A stretch of 64,000 nt of DNA from Streptacidiphilus jiangxiensis (lineage in GTDB: Bacteria > Actinomycetota > Actinomycetes > Streptomycetales > Streptomycetaceae). Positions 9,450-18,278 of the stretch are shown piece by piece. The notes below the pieces were generated by a model, which was given only the letters and a program-made list of their open reading frames with translations, was not told the origin of the DNA and did not search any database. Each line of letters begins with the position of its first letter. Within the stretch, counting starts at the first letter, position 1. The position numbers were made by a program, and so were the translations under genes. The stretch spans positions 204,473 to 268,472 of the forward strand of contig NZ_FOAZ01000005.1 in the NCBI RefSeq assembly GCF_900109465.1, written 5' to 3'.

Positions 9450-10426
9450 AGCTTGCGCAGGCTGACCCGCTGCACCTTGTGGTCGGGGCCCTTGCGCAGC
9501 ACGAGGTCGGCGCGGCCGCGGGTGGGGGCGACGTTCTCGACGAGGTTGGGGCGGTTGATCGTGCGCCACAGGTGGCGCGCGTAGTCGAGCGCCTCGGCCT
9601 CGGGAACCTCCGCGTAGCGCCGGAAGTACGACTCGGGGTCCTGGAACGCGGTCTCGCGCAGCTTGCGGAAGCGCTCCAGGTACCACTTCTCGATCTCGTC
9701 GGTGCGGGCGTCGACGTAGATGGAGAAGTCGAAGAAGTCCGCGACGGCGACGCGGGTGCGCCCGTCCTGCCCCGGCAGGGCGGGCTGCAGCACGTTCAGG
9801 CCCTCGACGATCAGGATGTCCGGGCGGTGCACCGTGAGCCGCTCGTCCGGGACGATGTCGTAGACCAGGTGCGAGTAGACCGGGGCGGTGACCTCCTCCT
9901 TGCCGGACTTCACGTCGGCGACGAAGCGGGTCAGCGCGCGGCGGTCGTAGGACTCGGGGAAGCCCTTGCGCGACATGAGCCCGCGACGGCGCAGCTCGTC
10001 GTTGGGCAGCAGGAAGCCGTCGGTGGTGACCAGCTCGACGCGCGGGTGCTCGGGCCAGCGGGCCAGCATGGCCTGCAGCAGGCGGGCCGTCGTGGACTTG
10101 CCGACGGCCACGGAGCCGGCCACGCCGATGACGAACGGTGTGCCGGGCTGGGTGTGGGTGTACTCGTTGCTGTCCAGGAAGTCGTTGAGCGCGCCCCGCA
10201 GCGCGCCCGTGGCCGTCACGTACAGGTTCAGCAGGCGTGACAGCGGCAGGTAGACGTCCTGGACCTCCTGCAGGTCGATGACGTCGCCGAGACCGCGCAG
10301 CCGCTCCAGCTCGGCGGCGGTCAGCGGGAGCGGGATGCGCTCGTGGAGCGCGCTCCACTCCGCTCGGTCGAGGTCGACGAAGGGGGACGCGTCAGCGCGG
10401 CGGTGGGCTTCCAGCGTTGGGGGCAC
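9446..10426 (-). CDS. coaA: Type I pantothenate kinase
   Basis: CoaA phosphorylates pantothenate, the first and feedback-controlled step of coenzyme A synthesis. The 326-residue protein begins at GTG and carries the P-loop [17 protein letters not shown] (about residues 101-117), the substrate motif [26 protein letters not shown] and VEGLNVLQP. The C-terminal [20 protein letters not shown] is diagnostic for the bacterial type I enzyme. ACAAT lies a few bases upstream of the GTG with no clear ribosome-binding site, so translation may be leaderless. Confidence 0.96.
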   Translation of the reverse strand: MPPTLEAHRRADASPFVDLDRAEWSALHERIPLPLTAAELERLRGLGDVIDLQEVQDVYLPLSRLLNLYVTATGALRGALNDFLDSNEYTHTQPGTPFVIGVAGSVAVGKSTTARLLQAMLARWPEHPRVELVTTDGFLLPNDELRRRGLMSRKGFPESYDRRALTRFVADVKSGKEEVTAPVYSHLVYDIVPDERLTVHRPDILIVEGLNVLQPALPGQDGRTRVAVADFFDFSIYVDARTDEIEKWYLERFRKLRETAFQDPESYFRRYAEVPEAEALDYARHLWRTINRPNLVENVAPTRGRADLVLRKGPDHKVQRVSLRKL

Positions 10427-10492
10427 GGTCCTATTGTCGGCCGAGTACCGGATGGTCCGCGCCGAGAGATATGTCTCAGCGTCGGTAAATGT

Positions 10493-10990
10493 TCACGCAA
10501 GGACCTTGTCGAGGAACTCGTTCAGCTTGGTGTTCAGCCGCTCGAGCTGTCCCTCCACGCTGAGCGACTCCTCGAACCGGGCCCCCGGTTCGGCCTGCTT
10601 GAGGCCCCGGACGTAGAGCGGGCAGGCGAGGTCGGTGCACATGTAGAGCCCGACGGAGTTGCCCTCCCGCCCCGCCCTGCCGGCGCGGCGCGCGGTCAGC
10701 AGGGAGACTCCGCTGCGCGGGTGGGTGGTGTAGCAGAGCGAGCAGAGGCTGCGCTGGAGGAAGCCCCGCTGCGGAGGCGGGAAACGCAGGGTGATGCCGA
10801 CCAGCGCGCCGTCCGGCCGCTCGGCGACCAGCGCGCAGCGGTCGGGTGCCCCTGGGTCGCGCCATCCGAAGAAGTCGAGGCCCTCCCACGGGCGGTCGTC
10901 CAGGTCGTGCGGGATGTACAGGCGCGCGGCCTCGCCCTTGCTGCAGTTGACGAACGACGCGCGGATCCGGGATTCGGTGAGCTTCTCCAT
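10493..10990 (-). CDS. FBP-domain (FusB-like) zinc protein
   Basis: The 165-residue product has the C-terminal treble-clef zinc finger of FBP/FusB family EF-G-binding proteins: LCSLCYTTHPRSG, then YMCTDLACPLYVRG, giving a C-x2-C ... C-x4-C set. FusB-type proteins free EF-G from fusidic-acid-stalled ribosomes; chromosomal FBP homologues in actinobacteria have no established role known to me. ATG at 10990 (MEKLTESRIRASFVNCSKGE) is the natural start. An inverted repeat overlapping its likely -10 lies at 11010-11024. Confidence 0.8.
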   Translation of the reverse strand: MEKLTESRIRASFVNCSKGEAARLYIPHDLDDRPWEGLDFFGWRDPGAPDRCALVAERPDGALVGITLRFPPPQRGFLQRSLCSLCYTTHPRSGVSLLTARRAGRAGREGNSVGLYMCTDLACPLYVRGLKQAEPGARFEESLSVEGQLERLNTKLNEFLDKVLA

Positions 10991-11009
10991 GATCTCGACG
11001 GTAGGGTTT

Positions 11010-11024
11010 CCTAGTGATCCTAGG
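11010..11024. promoter_or_regulatory. Operator-like inverted repeat overlapping a minus-strand -10
   Basis: CCTAG-TGATC-CTAGG is a perfect 5-bp inverted repeat with a 5-nt centre. On the minus strand it contains TAGGAT, a good -10, 27 bases before the FBP-protein ATG. This position suits a repressor site for that gene or for the divergent ABC exporter. Confidence 0.4.
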
Positions 11025-11112
11025 CAAATGAATAAACACTGTAGGTGGACGTCCGTGCCGCTGACGCGCGCTGATACGGCCCCGTCAGCGTGGTGTCAGC
11101 GCCCTCCCGCAC

Positions 11113-11125
11113 CGTGGTCACCACG
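11113..11125. promoter_or_regulatory. Operator-like palindrome upstream of the ABC exporter
   Basis: CGTGGT-C-ACCACG is a perfect 6-bp inverted repeat around one base, 21 bases before the ATPase start and just ahead of its ribosome-binding site GGAGAG. It could be a repressor site; no regulator is assigned. Confidence 0.35.
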
Positions 11126-11145
11126 ACACGGAAGGAGAGCGCGAG

Positions 11146-12120
11146 ATGGAATTCGCGATCCAGGCGGAGGGCCTGGTCAAGACGTTCGGGAGCACGCGGG
11201 CGCTGGACGGGGTGGATCTCGTGGCGCGCGCCGGGACGGTGCTCGGGGTGCTGGGGCCGAACGGCGCGGGCAAGACCACCACCGTCCGGATCCTGGCGAC
11301 CCTGCTGCGGCCGGACGCCGGCAGGGCCTCCGTCGGCGGTCTGGACGTGGTCCGTGACGCCGGCGCGGTCCGCGCCGCGATCGGGCTGACGGGGCAGTAC
11401 GCCGCCGTCGACGAGATGCTGACCGGGACCGAGAACCTGGTGATGATCGGCCGCCTGCTCGGCCTGCCGCGCCGGGACGCCAAGTCCCGTGCCGCGCAGC
11501 TGCTGGAGCGCTTCGCGCTCACCGACGCGGCCGGTCGCGCGGCCGGGACGTACTCCGGCGGCATGCGCCGGCGGCTGGACCTGGCCGCGTCGCTCGTCGG
11601 GCGGCCGAGCGTGCTGTTCCTGGACGAGCCGACGACCGGTCTCGACCCGCACAGCCGCGGCGAGTTGTGGGACATCGTGCGCGGACTGGTCGCCGACGGC
11701 GTCACCGTGCTGCTCACCACTCAGTACCTGGAGGAGGCCGACCAGCTCGCCGACGAGATCGCGGTGATCGACCACGGCCGGGTCATCGCCGGTGGCACGC
11801 CCGACCAGCTGAAGGCGCAGGTCGGCGGCCAGACGCTGGAGCTGCGCCCGGCGCGGCCCGCCGAGCTCGGGCCGGTGCGGACGGTCCTGGCCGCGGTCTC
11901 CGGTCACGAGCCGGAGCTCTCGCCGACCGGCGTGCTCAGCGTGCCGGTGCGGGACGACGCCGTGCTGCCGGCCCTCGTGGCCCGGCTGACCGAGGCCGGG
12001 CTGGTCGCGGGTGAGCTCGCGCTGCGCCGCAGCAGCCTCGACGAGGTGTTCCTCACGCTGACCGGCCACCGGGAGGCCAGGCCGCACGACGACGCCGACA
12101 AGACGAAGGTGGGGGTCTGA
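11146..12120 (+). CDS. ABC transporter ATP-binding protein, DrrA-like
   Basis: This is the ATPase of an ABC-2 exporter of the daunorubicin-resistance DrrA type. Walker A GPNGAGKTT is at residues 37-45, the signature YSGGMRRRLDLA near 137, Walker B VLFLDEPTTGLDP near 159, and the switch region TTQYLEEADQLAD follows. The C-terminal ~100 residues match the DrrA accessory domain, ending RRSSLDEVFLTLTG. Length 324 aa. GGAGAGCGCGAG precedes ATG. The permease follows 4 bases after the stop, so the pair is an operon. The exported compound is unknown. Confidence 0.92.
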   Translation: MEFAIQAEGLVKTFGSTRALDGVDLVARAGTVLGVLGPNGAGKTTTVRILATLLRPDAGRASVGGLDVVRDAGAVRAAIGLTGQYAAVDEMLTGTENLVMIGRLLGLPRRDAKSRAAQLLERFALTDAAGRAAGTYSGGMRRRLDLAASLVGRPSVLFLDEPTTGLDPHSRGELWDIVRGLVADGVTVLLTTQYLEEADQLADEIAVIDHGRVIAGGTPDQLKAQVGGQTLELRPARPAELGPVRTVLAAVSGHEPELSPTGVLSVPVRDDAVLPALVARLTEAGLVAGELALRRSSLDEVFLTLTGHREARPHDDADKTKVGV

Positions 12121-12124
12121 ACCC

Positions 12125-12934
12125 ATGGCGACCATGACGATCACTTCGGGGACGGCACCTGCGAAACGCCGTGTCGGCGTCCTTGCGGGGCTGGAGCACA
12201 CGGCGACCCTCGCCTGGCGCAACCTGGTCCAGATCAAGCACAACCCGATGGAGCTGATGGACCTGTCCATCCAGCCCGTCATGTTCCTGCTGCTGTTCAC
12301 CTACGTGTTCGGCGGGCAGATGTCCGGCTCGACCCACGCCTACCTGAACTTCGCGCTCGCCGGGATCATCGTGCAGAACGGCCTGTTCGCGACGCTCAGC
12401 ACGGCCGTCGGGCTCAACAACGACATCCAGAAGGGCGTCTTCGACCGGCTGCGCAGCCTGCCCATCGCCCGGTCCGCGCCGCTGGCCGGGCGGGTGGCCG
12501 CGGACCTGGTCAAGCAGCTGTGGTCGATGCTGCTGATGCTGGGCATCGGTGTCGCCCTCGGGTTCCGGCCCCACAGTGCCGTCGGCGTGCTCGGCGCGGC
12601 GGCGCTGATGCTGGTCTTCGCCCTCGCCATGTCCTGGCTGTCGGTGCTGATCGGCATGCTCGCCTCCAGCCCGGAGAAGGTGCAGATGATGGCCTTCGTG
12701 GTGATGTTCCCGCTGACCTTCTCCTCCAGCGCCTTCGTCTCGCCCTCGACCATGCCGGGCTGGATGCAGGCGTGGGTGAAGGTCAACCCGGTCACCTCGC
12801 TGGTGGACGCGATGCGCGCGCTGCTGGACGGCGGCCCGCTGGCCGCGTCACTCACGCACACGCTGCTGTGGGCGGCCGCGCTGGCGGCGGTCTTCTTCCC
12901 GCTGGCGCTCAGGGCGTACCAGCGGCGGACCTGA
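12125..12934 (+). CDS. ABC-2 type permease, DrrB-like
   Basis: Membrane partner of the upstream ATPase. The 269-residue protein has about six membrane helices and the DrrB-type features: NPMELMDLSIQPVMFLLLFT near the N-terminus, FDRLRSLPIARSAPLAGR in the cytoplasmic coupling region, FSSSAFVSPSTMPGWMQ and VNPVTSLVDAMRALLDG. The gene ends inside the convergent SARP gene, with a 26-base tail overlap. Confidence 0.9.
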   Translation: MATMTITSGTAPAKRRVGVLAGLEHTATLAWRNLVQIKHNPMELMDLSIQPVMFLLLFTYVFGGQMSGSTHAYLNFALAGIIVQNGLFATLSTAVGLNNDIQKGVFDRLRSLPIARSAPLAGRVAADLVKQLWSMLLMLGIGVALGFRPHSAVGVLGAAALMLVFALAMSWLSVLIGMLASSPEKVQMMAFVVMFPLTFSSSAFVSPSTMPGWMQAWVKVNPVTSLVDAMRALLDGGPLAASLTHTLLWAAALAAVFFPLALRAYQRRT

Positions 12935-15900
12935 ACCCGGCCGGGCGGGCGTCGCCCACGCCGAGCAACTCCAGCACCTCCTGGCGCGGGGCCGAACGGC
13001 CCCGCGCCGAGGCGCGTTCGTACGGTTCCCCGCCCAGGGCTGCGAGCGCCGCCGCGCCGCTCGCGGCCACCTCCGGGTTCGAGCGGTCCGGCACGCCGCG
13101 CTGGCCCTCGGCCGCGCCGAGCAGGAACGCGGCACGTTCGGGGTCGTTCTGGCGCAGCGCCAGATCCGCGAAGCCCTGGAACGCGGCGGCGACGATCGGC
13201 CCGTCGTAGGCCTGGACCCCCGCACGCAGGGCCTGCCGGTGGGAGTCGGCCGCCTCGTCGAGCCGGCCGCAGGCACCGAGGGTCAGGCCCAGCTCGGTGT
13301 GGAGCAACGAGGTCATCTGCGGGAGCCCGTTGAGCCGTCGGTCCACCAGCCCCAGCGCCTCCTGCAGCAGCGGCAGGGCCCGTTCGGGCGCGCCCGTGCG
13401 CCGGTAGGCGGCGGCGAGCGCCGAGTGGGCCACCAGCGTCGGCGACCAGGACTCGCTGGCCCGGACCGTGACCACCAGCCGCTCCAGTTCGGCGACGGCC
13501 TCCGGGGTGCCGGCGCCGCCGTACCGGGCGGCGATCATCCGGGCCCGGTACTCGGGGGCGTCCGCGTTGACGCCCATGGCCTGCTCGAAGGCGACGGCCT
13601 GCTCCCACAGCTCGACCGCCCCCGCGACGTCCCCCCGCCACAGGGCGTAGTCGGCCAGGCCCGAGCAGCAGAACGAGCGGCCCCACAGGTCGCCGACCTC
13701 GCGGAACGCCTCCGCGGCGGCCCGCATCGCCGCCTCGGCCTCCTCGGCGCGGCCGTCGTTCTGCAGCGCGAACCCGAGGAAGAGCCGTCCGGCGGCCTGC
13801 ACCCAGGGGTGCGGGACGTCGAAGAGCTGCCGGGCGAGGGTGGTGACGTTCCAGTCCTGCTGCTCGAAGAGCGCCGTCATGATGTCGAGCAGTGGCAGCA
13901 GCGGGTGGGCGGACGGGTCGGGCAGCCGGTCGCGCAGCGCCATGGCCTGGTGCAGCAGCGCGAGCGTCGAGTCGAGCATCCAGTCCGTGTCGAGGGCGTA
14001 GAGCGCGGTGATGCCGGAGGCGACCGCGCGCGGCAGCAGGTCCACCTCGTCGGCGGGCAGAGCCAGGGCCTGGTGCACCAGCGGCAGGTTCTCGCCCTGT
14101 TCGCCGCGGCGCCACAGGTACCAGCCGAGACCGGCGACCAGACGGACGGCGGTGTCCGCGTCGCCGCACTCCACCGACCGGCGCAGCGCGGCGATCAGGT
14201 CGTCGTGGGCGGCGGAGAAGGCGGCGAGGGTGGCGATCTGGCCCGGACCGTAGAGCTCGGGCTCGCCGCGTTCGGCGAGCGCGAGGTGGTAGGCGGCGTG
14301 CGCCCGACGGGTCCCGGTGGTCGCGCCCGCCTCGTCGAGGCGCTCGGCGGCGTAGACGCGGATGGTCTCCAGCAGCCGGTAGCGGCCCGCGTCGGTGCGC
14401 ACCAGCAGGGACTTGTCGACCAGCGCGGCGAGCAGGTCGAAGACCTGGTCCGGCGTCACGTCGCCGTCCGCACCGGGGTCGGCCGCGCAGATCTGCTCGA
14501 CGGCGGTGAGTTCGGCCGGGCCGGAGAAGACCGAGAGCCGGGCGAGCAGCGCCCGCTCGGGGGCGTCCAGCAGGTCCCAGCTCCAGTCGACGACGGCGCG
14601 CAGGGTTCGGTGCCGGGGCAGCGCGGCCCGGCTGCCACCGGTCAGCAGCCGGAACCGCTGCGCCAAGCGCTCCTCGATGCCCTGCGGGTCGAGAGTGCGC
14701 ATCCGGGCGGCGGCGAGCTCGATCGCCAGCGGCTGCCCGTCCAGCGCCCGGCAGATGGCGACGACGGTCGCCAGCTCGGCGCCGGTCGCCCTCCAGTCGG
14801 GCCGGACGGCGGTGGCGCGGTCGGTGAAGAGCCGCACGGCGGCGTACCCGCCCGGGTCCTGCTGTTCCGCGTCGCCGGTCGGCAGGGCCAATGGCGGGAC
14901 GGGCAGCAGCTGTTCGCCGGTGATGGCGAGCGGCTCCCGGCTGGTGGCCAGGACGCGCAGCCGGGGGCAGGCGGCGAGCAGCCGGGCGGCGAACGCGGCG
15001 GCCGCGTCGATCAGGTGCTCGCAGTTGTCCAGGATCAGCAGCAGGTCGGTCGTCCCGATGGTGTTGATCAGCCGTTCGGTGACGTCCGAGGGGCTCACGG
15101 CGGTCAGCGAGCGGGAGGGCGCGGCCTCGCGCCGGTGCAGCGTCGCGGCGACGGCGCCGGGCAGGTCGCCGGCGTCCTTGACGGGCGCCAGCTCGACCAG
15201 GCGCAGCGGGGTCGGGTGGCTGCGGGCGGACTCGACGGCGAGCCGGGTCTTGCCCGCGCCGCCGGGGCCGATCAGGGTGACCAGGCGGGCGGCGGTCAAC
15301 GCCTGCCCCACGGCGGCGACTTCGTTGTCCCGGCCGAGGAAGCTGGTGAGCGCGGCCGGCAGGGCATGCGCGGCGAGCGCCTCCGGCGCCCCGGGCACCG
15401 CCGAACCGGGCCACACCTGGCCGGCGAGGCCCCCGCCTGCGCCGGGCAGGGCCGCGCTTGGGCCCGCTCCGGCTGCGCCGGGCAGGGCCGTGACTGCGCC
15501 GGGCGCCGCCGAGCCGTGCCAGGCCTGGTCGGCGAGGGCCCCGGCTGCGCCGGGCAGGACCGTGCCTGTGCCGGGCAGGGCCGTGACTGCGCCGGGTGCC
15601 GCCGAGCCGTGCCGGGCCTGGTCGGTGGGGGCCGTGCCTGCGCCCGCTCCGGCTGGGCCGGGCGTCGCTGGGGCGTTCCATGCCGTGCTGGTTGCGGCTG
15701 CGGGGGTCGCCCTCGGCGCAGTCAGGACCGCCAGGTGGGCGTCGCGCAGCAGCGGGGAGGGGTCCGCGCCCAGCTCCTCGGCCAGCACTGCCCGGGCCCG
15801 CTCGTACTCGGCGAGGGCCTCGGCGTCCCGGCCCGCCTGGTGCAGCGCGCGCAGCAGTTGCGCGCGCGGGCGCTCGCGCAGCGGGTCCGCGGCGACGTCG

Positions 15901-16385
15901 GCGCGCAGCGCCGGGATCTGCTGCTCGCCGCGTCCGGCGGCCAGCTCGGCGTCGACCACCTCGTCCTGCGCGGACTGGCGCAGGGCGAGCAGGCGGGCGG
16001 CCTCGTCCGGGTGGCCGGGCAGGTCGGGCGCGCCCCGCCACAGGGCCAACGCCTGCGGGTGCTCGGCGGACCGCAGCAGCCGGGCGAAGGCGGCCAGGTC
16101 GGTGTCGAGGGTCAGCCGGTAGCCGGCCGGGGTGAGTTCGACGGCGTCGCGGCCGAGCGCCGAACGCAGCCGGGAGGCGAGCGCCTGGACCGCGTTGGCG
16201 GGGTTGGCGGGCGGCTCGTCCGGCCACAGCGTGTCGGTCAGCGCGCCCAGCGGGACGGGCCTGCCGTCGGTCAGCGCCAGGGCCGCAAGGAGGGTGCGGA
16301 CACGCTCACCCTTGAGCTCCACGGCGTCGCCGTCCGGGCCGGTGACGGACAGAGGTCCGAGAAGTCGAATCCGCACGCGGTCCAT
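12909..16385 (-). CDS. AfsR/SARP-family regulator with BTAD, NB-ARC and TPR domains
   Basis: The 1158-residue protein resembles AfsR-type large SARP regulators. An OmpR-like winged helix occupies about residues 1-95 (RIRLLGPLSVTGPDG, ELKGERVRTLLAALAL). A bacterial transcriptional activation domain follows to about 225 (LRERPRAQLLRALHQAGRDA). A 110-residue Ala/Pro/Gly linker with internal repeats comes next, then an NB-ARC NTPase with P-loop LIGPGGAGKTRLAVES near residue 370 and LLLILDNCEHLIDAAAAFAA. The rest is a TPR-like helical array. It is divergent from an ABC exporter, with twin operators between, and overlaps the DrrB-like gene by 26 bases. Its target is unknown; local transporters are candidates. 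Confidence 0.88.
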   Translation of the reverse strand: MDRVRIRLLGPLSVTGPDGDAVELKGERVRTLLAALALTDGRPVPLGALTDTLWPDEPPANPANAVQALASRLRSALGRDAVELTPAGYRLTLDTDLAAFARLLRSAEHPQALALWRGAPDLPGHPDEAARLLALRQSAQDEVVDAELAAGRGEQQIPALRADVAADPLRERPRAQLLRALHQAGRDAEALAEYERARAVLAEELGADPSPLLRDAHLAVLTAPRATPAAATSTAWNAPATPGPAGAGAGTAPTDQARHGSAAPGAVTALPGTGTVLPGAAGALADQAWHGSAAPGAVTALPGAAGAGPSAALPGAGGGLAGQVWPGSAVPGAPEALAAHALPAALTSFLGRDNEVAAVGQALTAARLVTLIGPGGAGKTRLAVESARSHPTPLRLVELAPVKDAGDLPGAVAATLHRREAAPSRSLTAVSPSDVTERLINTIGTTDLLLILDNCEHLIDAAAAFAARLLAACPRLRVLATSREPLAITGEQLLPVPPLALPTGDAEQQDPGGYAAVRLFTDRATAVRPDWRATGAELATVVAICRALDGQPLAIELAAARMRTLDPQGIEERLAQRFRLLTGGSRAALPRHRTLRAVVDWSWDLLDAPERALLARLSVFSGPAELTAVEQICAADPGADGDVTPDQVFDLLAALVDKSLLVRTDAGRYRLLETIRVYAAERLDEAGATTGTRRAHAAYHLALAERGEPELYGPGQIATLAAFSAAHDDLIAALRRSVECGDADTAVRLVAGLGWYLWRRGEQGENLPLVHQALALPADEVDLLPRAVASGITALYALDTDWMLDSTLALLHQAMALRDRLPDPSAHPLLPLLDIMTALFEQQDWNVTTLARQLFDVPHPWVQAAGRLFLGFALQNDGRAEEAEAAMRAAAEAFREVGDLWGRSFCCSGLADYALWRGDVAGAVELWEQAVAFEQAMGVNADAPEYRARMIAARYGGAGTPEAVAELERLVVTVRASESWSPTLVAHSALAAAYRRTGAPERALPLLQEALGLVDRRLNGLPQMTSLLHTELGLTLGACGRLDEAADSHRQALRAGVQAYDGPIVAAAFQGFADLALRQNDPERAAFLLGAAEGQRGVPDRSNPEVAASGAAALAALGGEPYERASARGRSAPRQEVLELLGVGDARPAGFRSAAGTP
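15481..15633 (-). repeat. Imperfect 93-bp tandem repeat in the SARP linker
   Basis: Bases 15481-15540 and 15574-15633 match at 56 of 60 positions with a 93-bp period, a multiple of three. They encode the repeated peptide DQAxHGSAAPGAVTALPG in the disordered linker between the BTAD and NB-ARC domains. Confidence 0.75.
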
Positions 16386-16413
16386 TGTGCCGGGCGGTCA
16401 CGGACGGCCCGCC

Positions 16414-16433
16414 CATCAACCGATCGGTTGATG
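16414..16433. promoter_or_regulatory. Perfect 20-bp palindrome, TetR-type operator O1
   Basis: CATCAACCGATCGGTTGATG is a perfect palindrome in the 155-base gap between the SARP gene and the divergent ABC gene. Its core ACCGATCGGT (16419-16428) recurs exactly 25 bp away at 16444-16453. Confidence 0.7.
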
Positions 16434-16438
16434 CCGGG

Positions 16439-16457
16439 CATCGACCGATCGGTGTGG
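16439..16457. promoter_or_regulatory. Second operator copy O2 (core ACCGATCGGT)
   Basis: CATCGACCGATCGGTGTGG shares the 10-bp palindromic core with O1, centre to centre 25 bp, with less perfect flanks. Two such sites suggest cooperative repressor binding over the divergent promoters. No TetR-family gene lies in the window. Confidence 0.6.
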
Positions 16458-16540
16458 CGGTCGAGCCTGCTGGTCGATCCGGGGAGCACCCCTCGCGCGG
16501 GAGCGTGGAGGCAGTCGGATCGACGAGGGGAGCGAGGACC

Positions 16541-17440
16541 ATGGCGGTCATCGAGGTGGAGCAGCTGCACAAGCGCTACGGGGACGAGGTGGCCGTCGCC
16601 GACGTCTCCTTCGAGGTCGAGCAGGGCGAGATCTTCGGGGTGCTGGGACCGAACGGCGCCGGCAAGACGACGACGGTCGAGTGCCTGGCCGGGCTGCGCA
16701 CCCCCGACGGCGGGCGCGTCCGGGTCCTCGGTCTCGACCCGGCGCGCGAGCGCGACGCGCTGCGGCAGGTGCTCGGCGTGCAGCTCCAGCACAGCGGTCT
16801 GCCCGACCGGCTGAGGGCGCGTGAGGCGCTGGAGCTGTACGCCTCCTTCTACCGCCGGCCCGCCGACGTCCCCGCCCTGCTGGACCGGCTCGGCCTGACG
16901 GAGAAGGCCGGCACCGCCTACAAGAAGCTCTCCGGCGGTCAGCAGCAGCGCCTCGCGATCGCGCTGGCGATGGTCGGCAGCCCGCGCGTGGTCGTGCTGG
17001 ACGAGCTGACGACGGGTCTGGACCCGCACGCCCGCCGCGCCACCTGGGAGCTGGTGGAGCAGCTCCGCGACACGGGGGTGACGGTGCTGCTGGTCACGCA
17101 CTTCATGGAGGAGGCCGAGCGGCTCTGCGACCGCGTCGCGCTGATCGACGCCGGACGGGTCGTGGCCGTGGACACCCCGGCCGGGCTCGCCGCGCGGGCC
17201 GGACAGCGGCAGCGCTTGCGGTTCCGCCCCTCGGCGCCGCTGGACGTCGAGGCGCTGCGCGCGCTGCCGGAGGTCACCGCGGTGTCCCGGCACGGCTCGC
17301 TGGTCGAGGTGGAGGGCACCGGCAACCTCGTCCACGCCGTCACCTCGTTGCTGGCCCGGCGGCAGATCATCGCCGGCGACCTGCGGGTCGAACAGGCCAG
17401 CCTCGACGACGCGTTCGTCTCGCTCACCGGTAACCGCTGA
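16541..17440 (+). CDS. ABC transporter ATP-binding protein
   Basis: ATPase of a second ABC-2 exporter (299 aa). It has Walker A GPNGAGKTTTVECLAGL, Q-loop LGVQLQHSGLPDRLRAREAL, signature LSGGQQQRLAIALAM and Walker B VVVLDELTTGLDPHAR. The usual DEPT is DELT here, a tolerated substitution. The C-terminal segment EQASLDDAFVSLTG matches DrrA-type ends. The ATG at 16541 follows GAGGGGAGCGAGG; the upstream in-frame extension crosses the twin operators and is rejected. The permease, a histidine kinase and a response regulator follow on the same strand. Confidence 0.92.
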   Translation: MAVIEVEQLHKRYGDEVAVADVSFEVEQGEIFGVLGPNGAGKTTTVECLAGLRTPDGGRVRVLGLDPARERDALRQVLGVQLQHSGLPDRLRAREALELYASFYRRPADVPALLDRLGLTEKAGTAYKKLSGGQQQRLAIALAMVGSPRVVVLDELTTGLDPHARRATWELVEQLRDTGVTVLLVTHFMEEAERLCDRVALIDAGRVVAVDTPAGLAARAGQRQRLRFRPSAPLDVEALRALPEVTAVSRHGSLVEVEGTGNLVHAVTSLLARRQIIAGDLRVEQASLDDAFVSLTGNR

Positions 17441-17478
17441 ACCTCTGCCCCGCTCGCATCCCGTCAGGAGTGATGACC

Positions 17479-18240
17479 ATGACCACCGTTGCTCTTCCCG
17501 CCGCCCCGATGACCCGCAAGGGGTTCACCACCCTCACCGCCGTCCAGGCCAGGCTGCTGCTGCGCGAGCCCGCCGCGCTGGCCTGGCTGGCCGTGCCCGT
17601 CGTGGTGGTGCTGGTGCTCGGCAGCATCCCCGGCTTCCGCACCCCGCAGGCCGCCCTCGGCGGGCAGCGGGTGATCGACGTCTACGTCCCCACCTGCGCG
17701 GCGATGGTGCCGCTCTTCCTCGCGCTCACCGCGCTGCCGGTGACGTTCGCCTCCTACCGGGAGAAGGCGGTGCTGCGTCGGCTCTCCGTCAGCCCCGTGC
17801 CCGCGGCCGGCGTGCTCGGCGCGCTGGTCACCGTGATCGCGGCGCTGGCCGCGGTCGGGGTGCTGACCGTCGTGGCGATCGGCGCGCTCGTCTTCGACGT
17901 CAAGGCCCCCGCGCACCCGGCCGCGGCGCTCGCGGGGTTCGTGCTGGGCGGTGCGGCCGTGCTGGCGCTCGGCCTGGTGGTGGCGGCGCGGGCGCGGACG
18001 GCGGGTGCCGCGAGCGGGCTCGGGGTGCCGCTGATGGTGCTGAACTTCTTCGCCGCCGGCCTCTACGTCCCCGTCGCCGAGCTGCCGCAGACCCTGCAGC
18101 GCGTCTGCGAGTTCGTCCCGTTCGGCGCGGTGACGGCGATCTGGTCGGGCCACGGCCCGCTCTGGCAGCACCTGCTGGTGCTGGCCGGCTGGACCGTTGC
18201 GGGCGGCCTGGCGGCGGTGCGCTTCTTCCGGTGGGAGTAG
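17479..18240 (+). CDS. ABC-2 type permease
   Basis: Membrane component of the exporter encoded just upstream (253 aa, about six helices). Family marks include SYREKAVLRRLSVSPVPAAG in the coupling region and LYVPVAELPQTLQRVCEFVP near the C-terminus. Start choice: AGGAG at 17466-17470 lies 8 bases before ATG 17479, but only 2 bases before ATG 17473, so 17479 is preferred. The two-component system begins 38 bases after the stop, suggesting one transcript. Confidence 0.88.
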   Translation: MTTVALPAAPMTRKGFTTLTAVQARLLLREPAALAWLAVPVVVVLVLGSIPGFRTPQAALGGQRVIDVYVPTCAAMVPLFLALTALPVTFASYREKAVLRRLSVSPVPAAGVLGALVTVIAALAAVGVLTVVAIGALVFDVKAPAHPAAALAGFVLGGAAVLALGLVVAARARTAGAASGLGVPLMVLNFFAAGLYVPVAELPQTLQRVCEFVPFGAVTAIWSGHGPLWQHLLVLAGWTVAGGLAAVRFFRWE

Positions 18241-18278
18241 GAGGAGGGTCGGTGGGAGCGAGCGGGGAGGATGGGGTC

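Noticed and set aside
16385-16540. N-terminal extension of the second ABC ATPase
   Set aside because: The extension would translate the twin operators; the ATG at 16541 has a good ribosome-binding site and begins the conserved domain.
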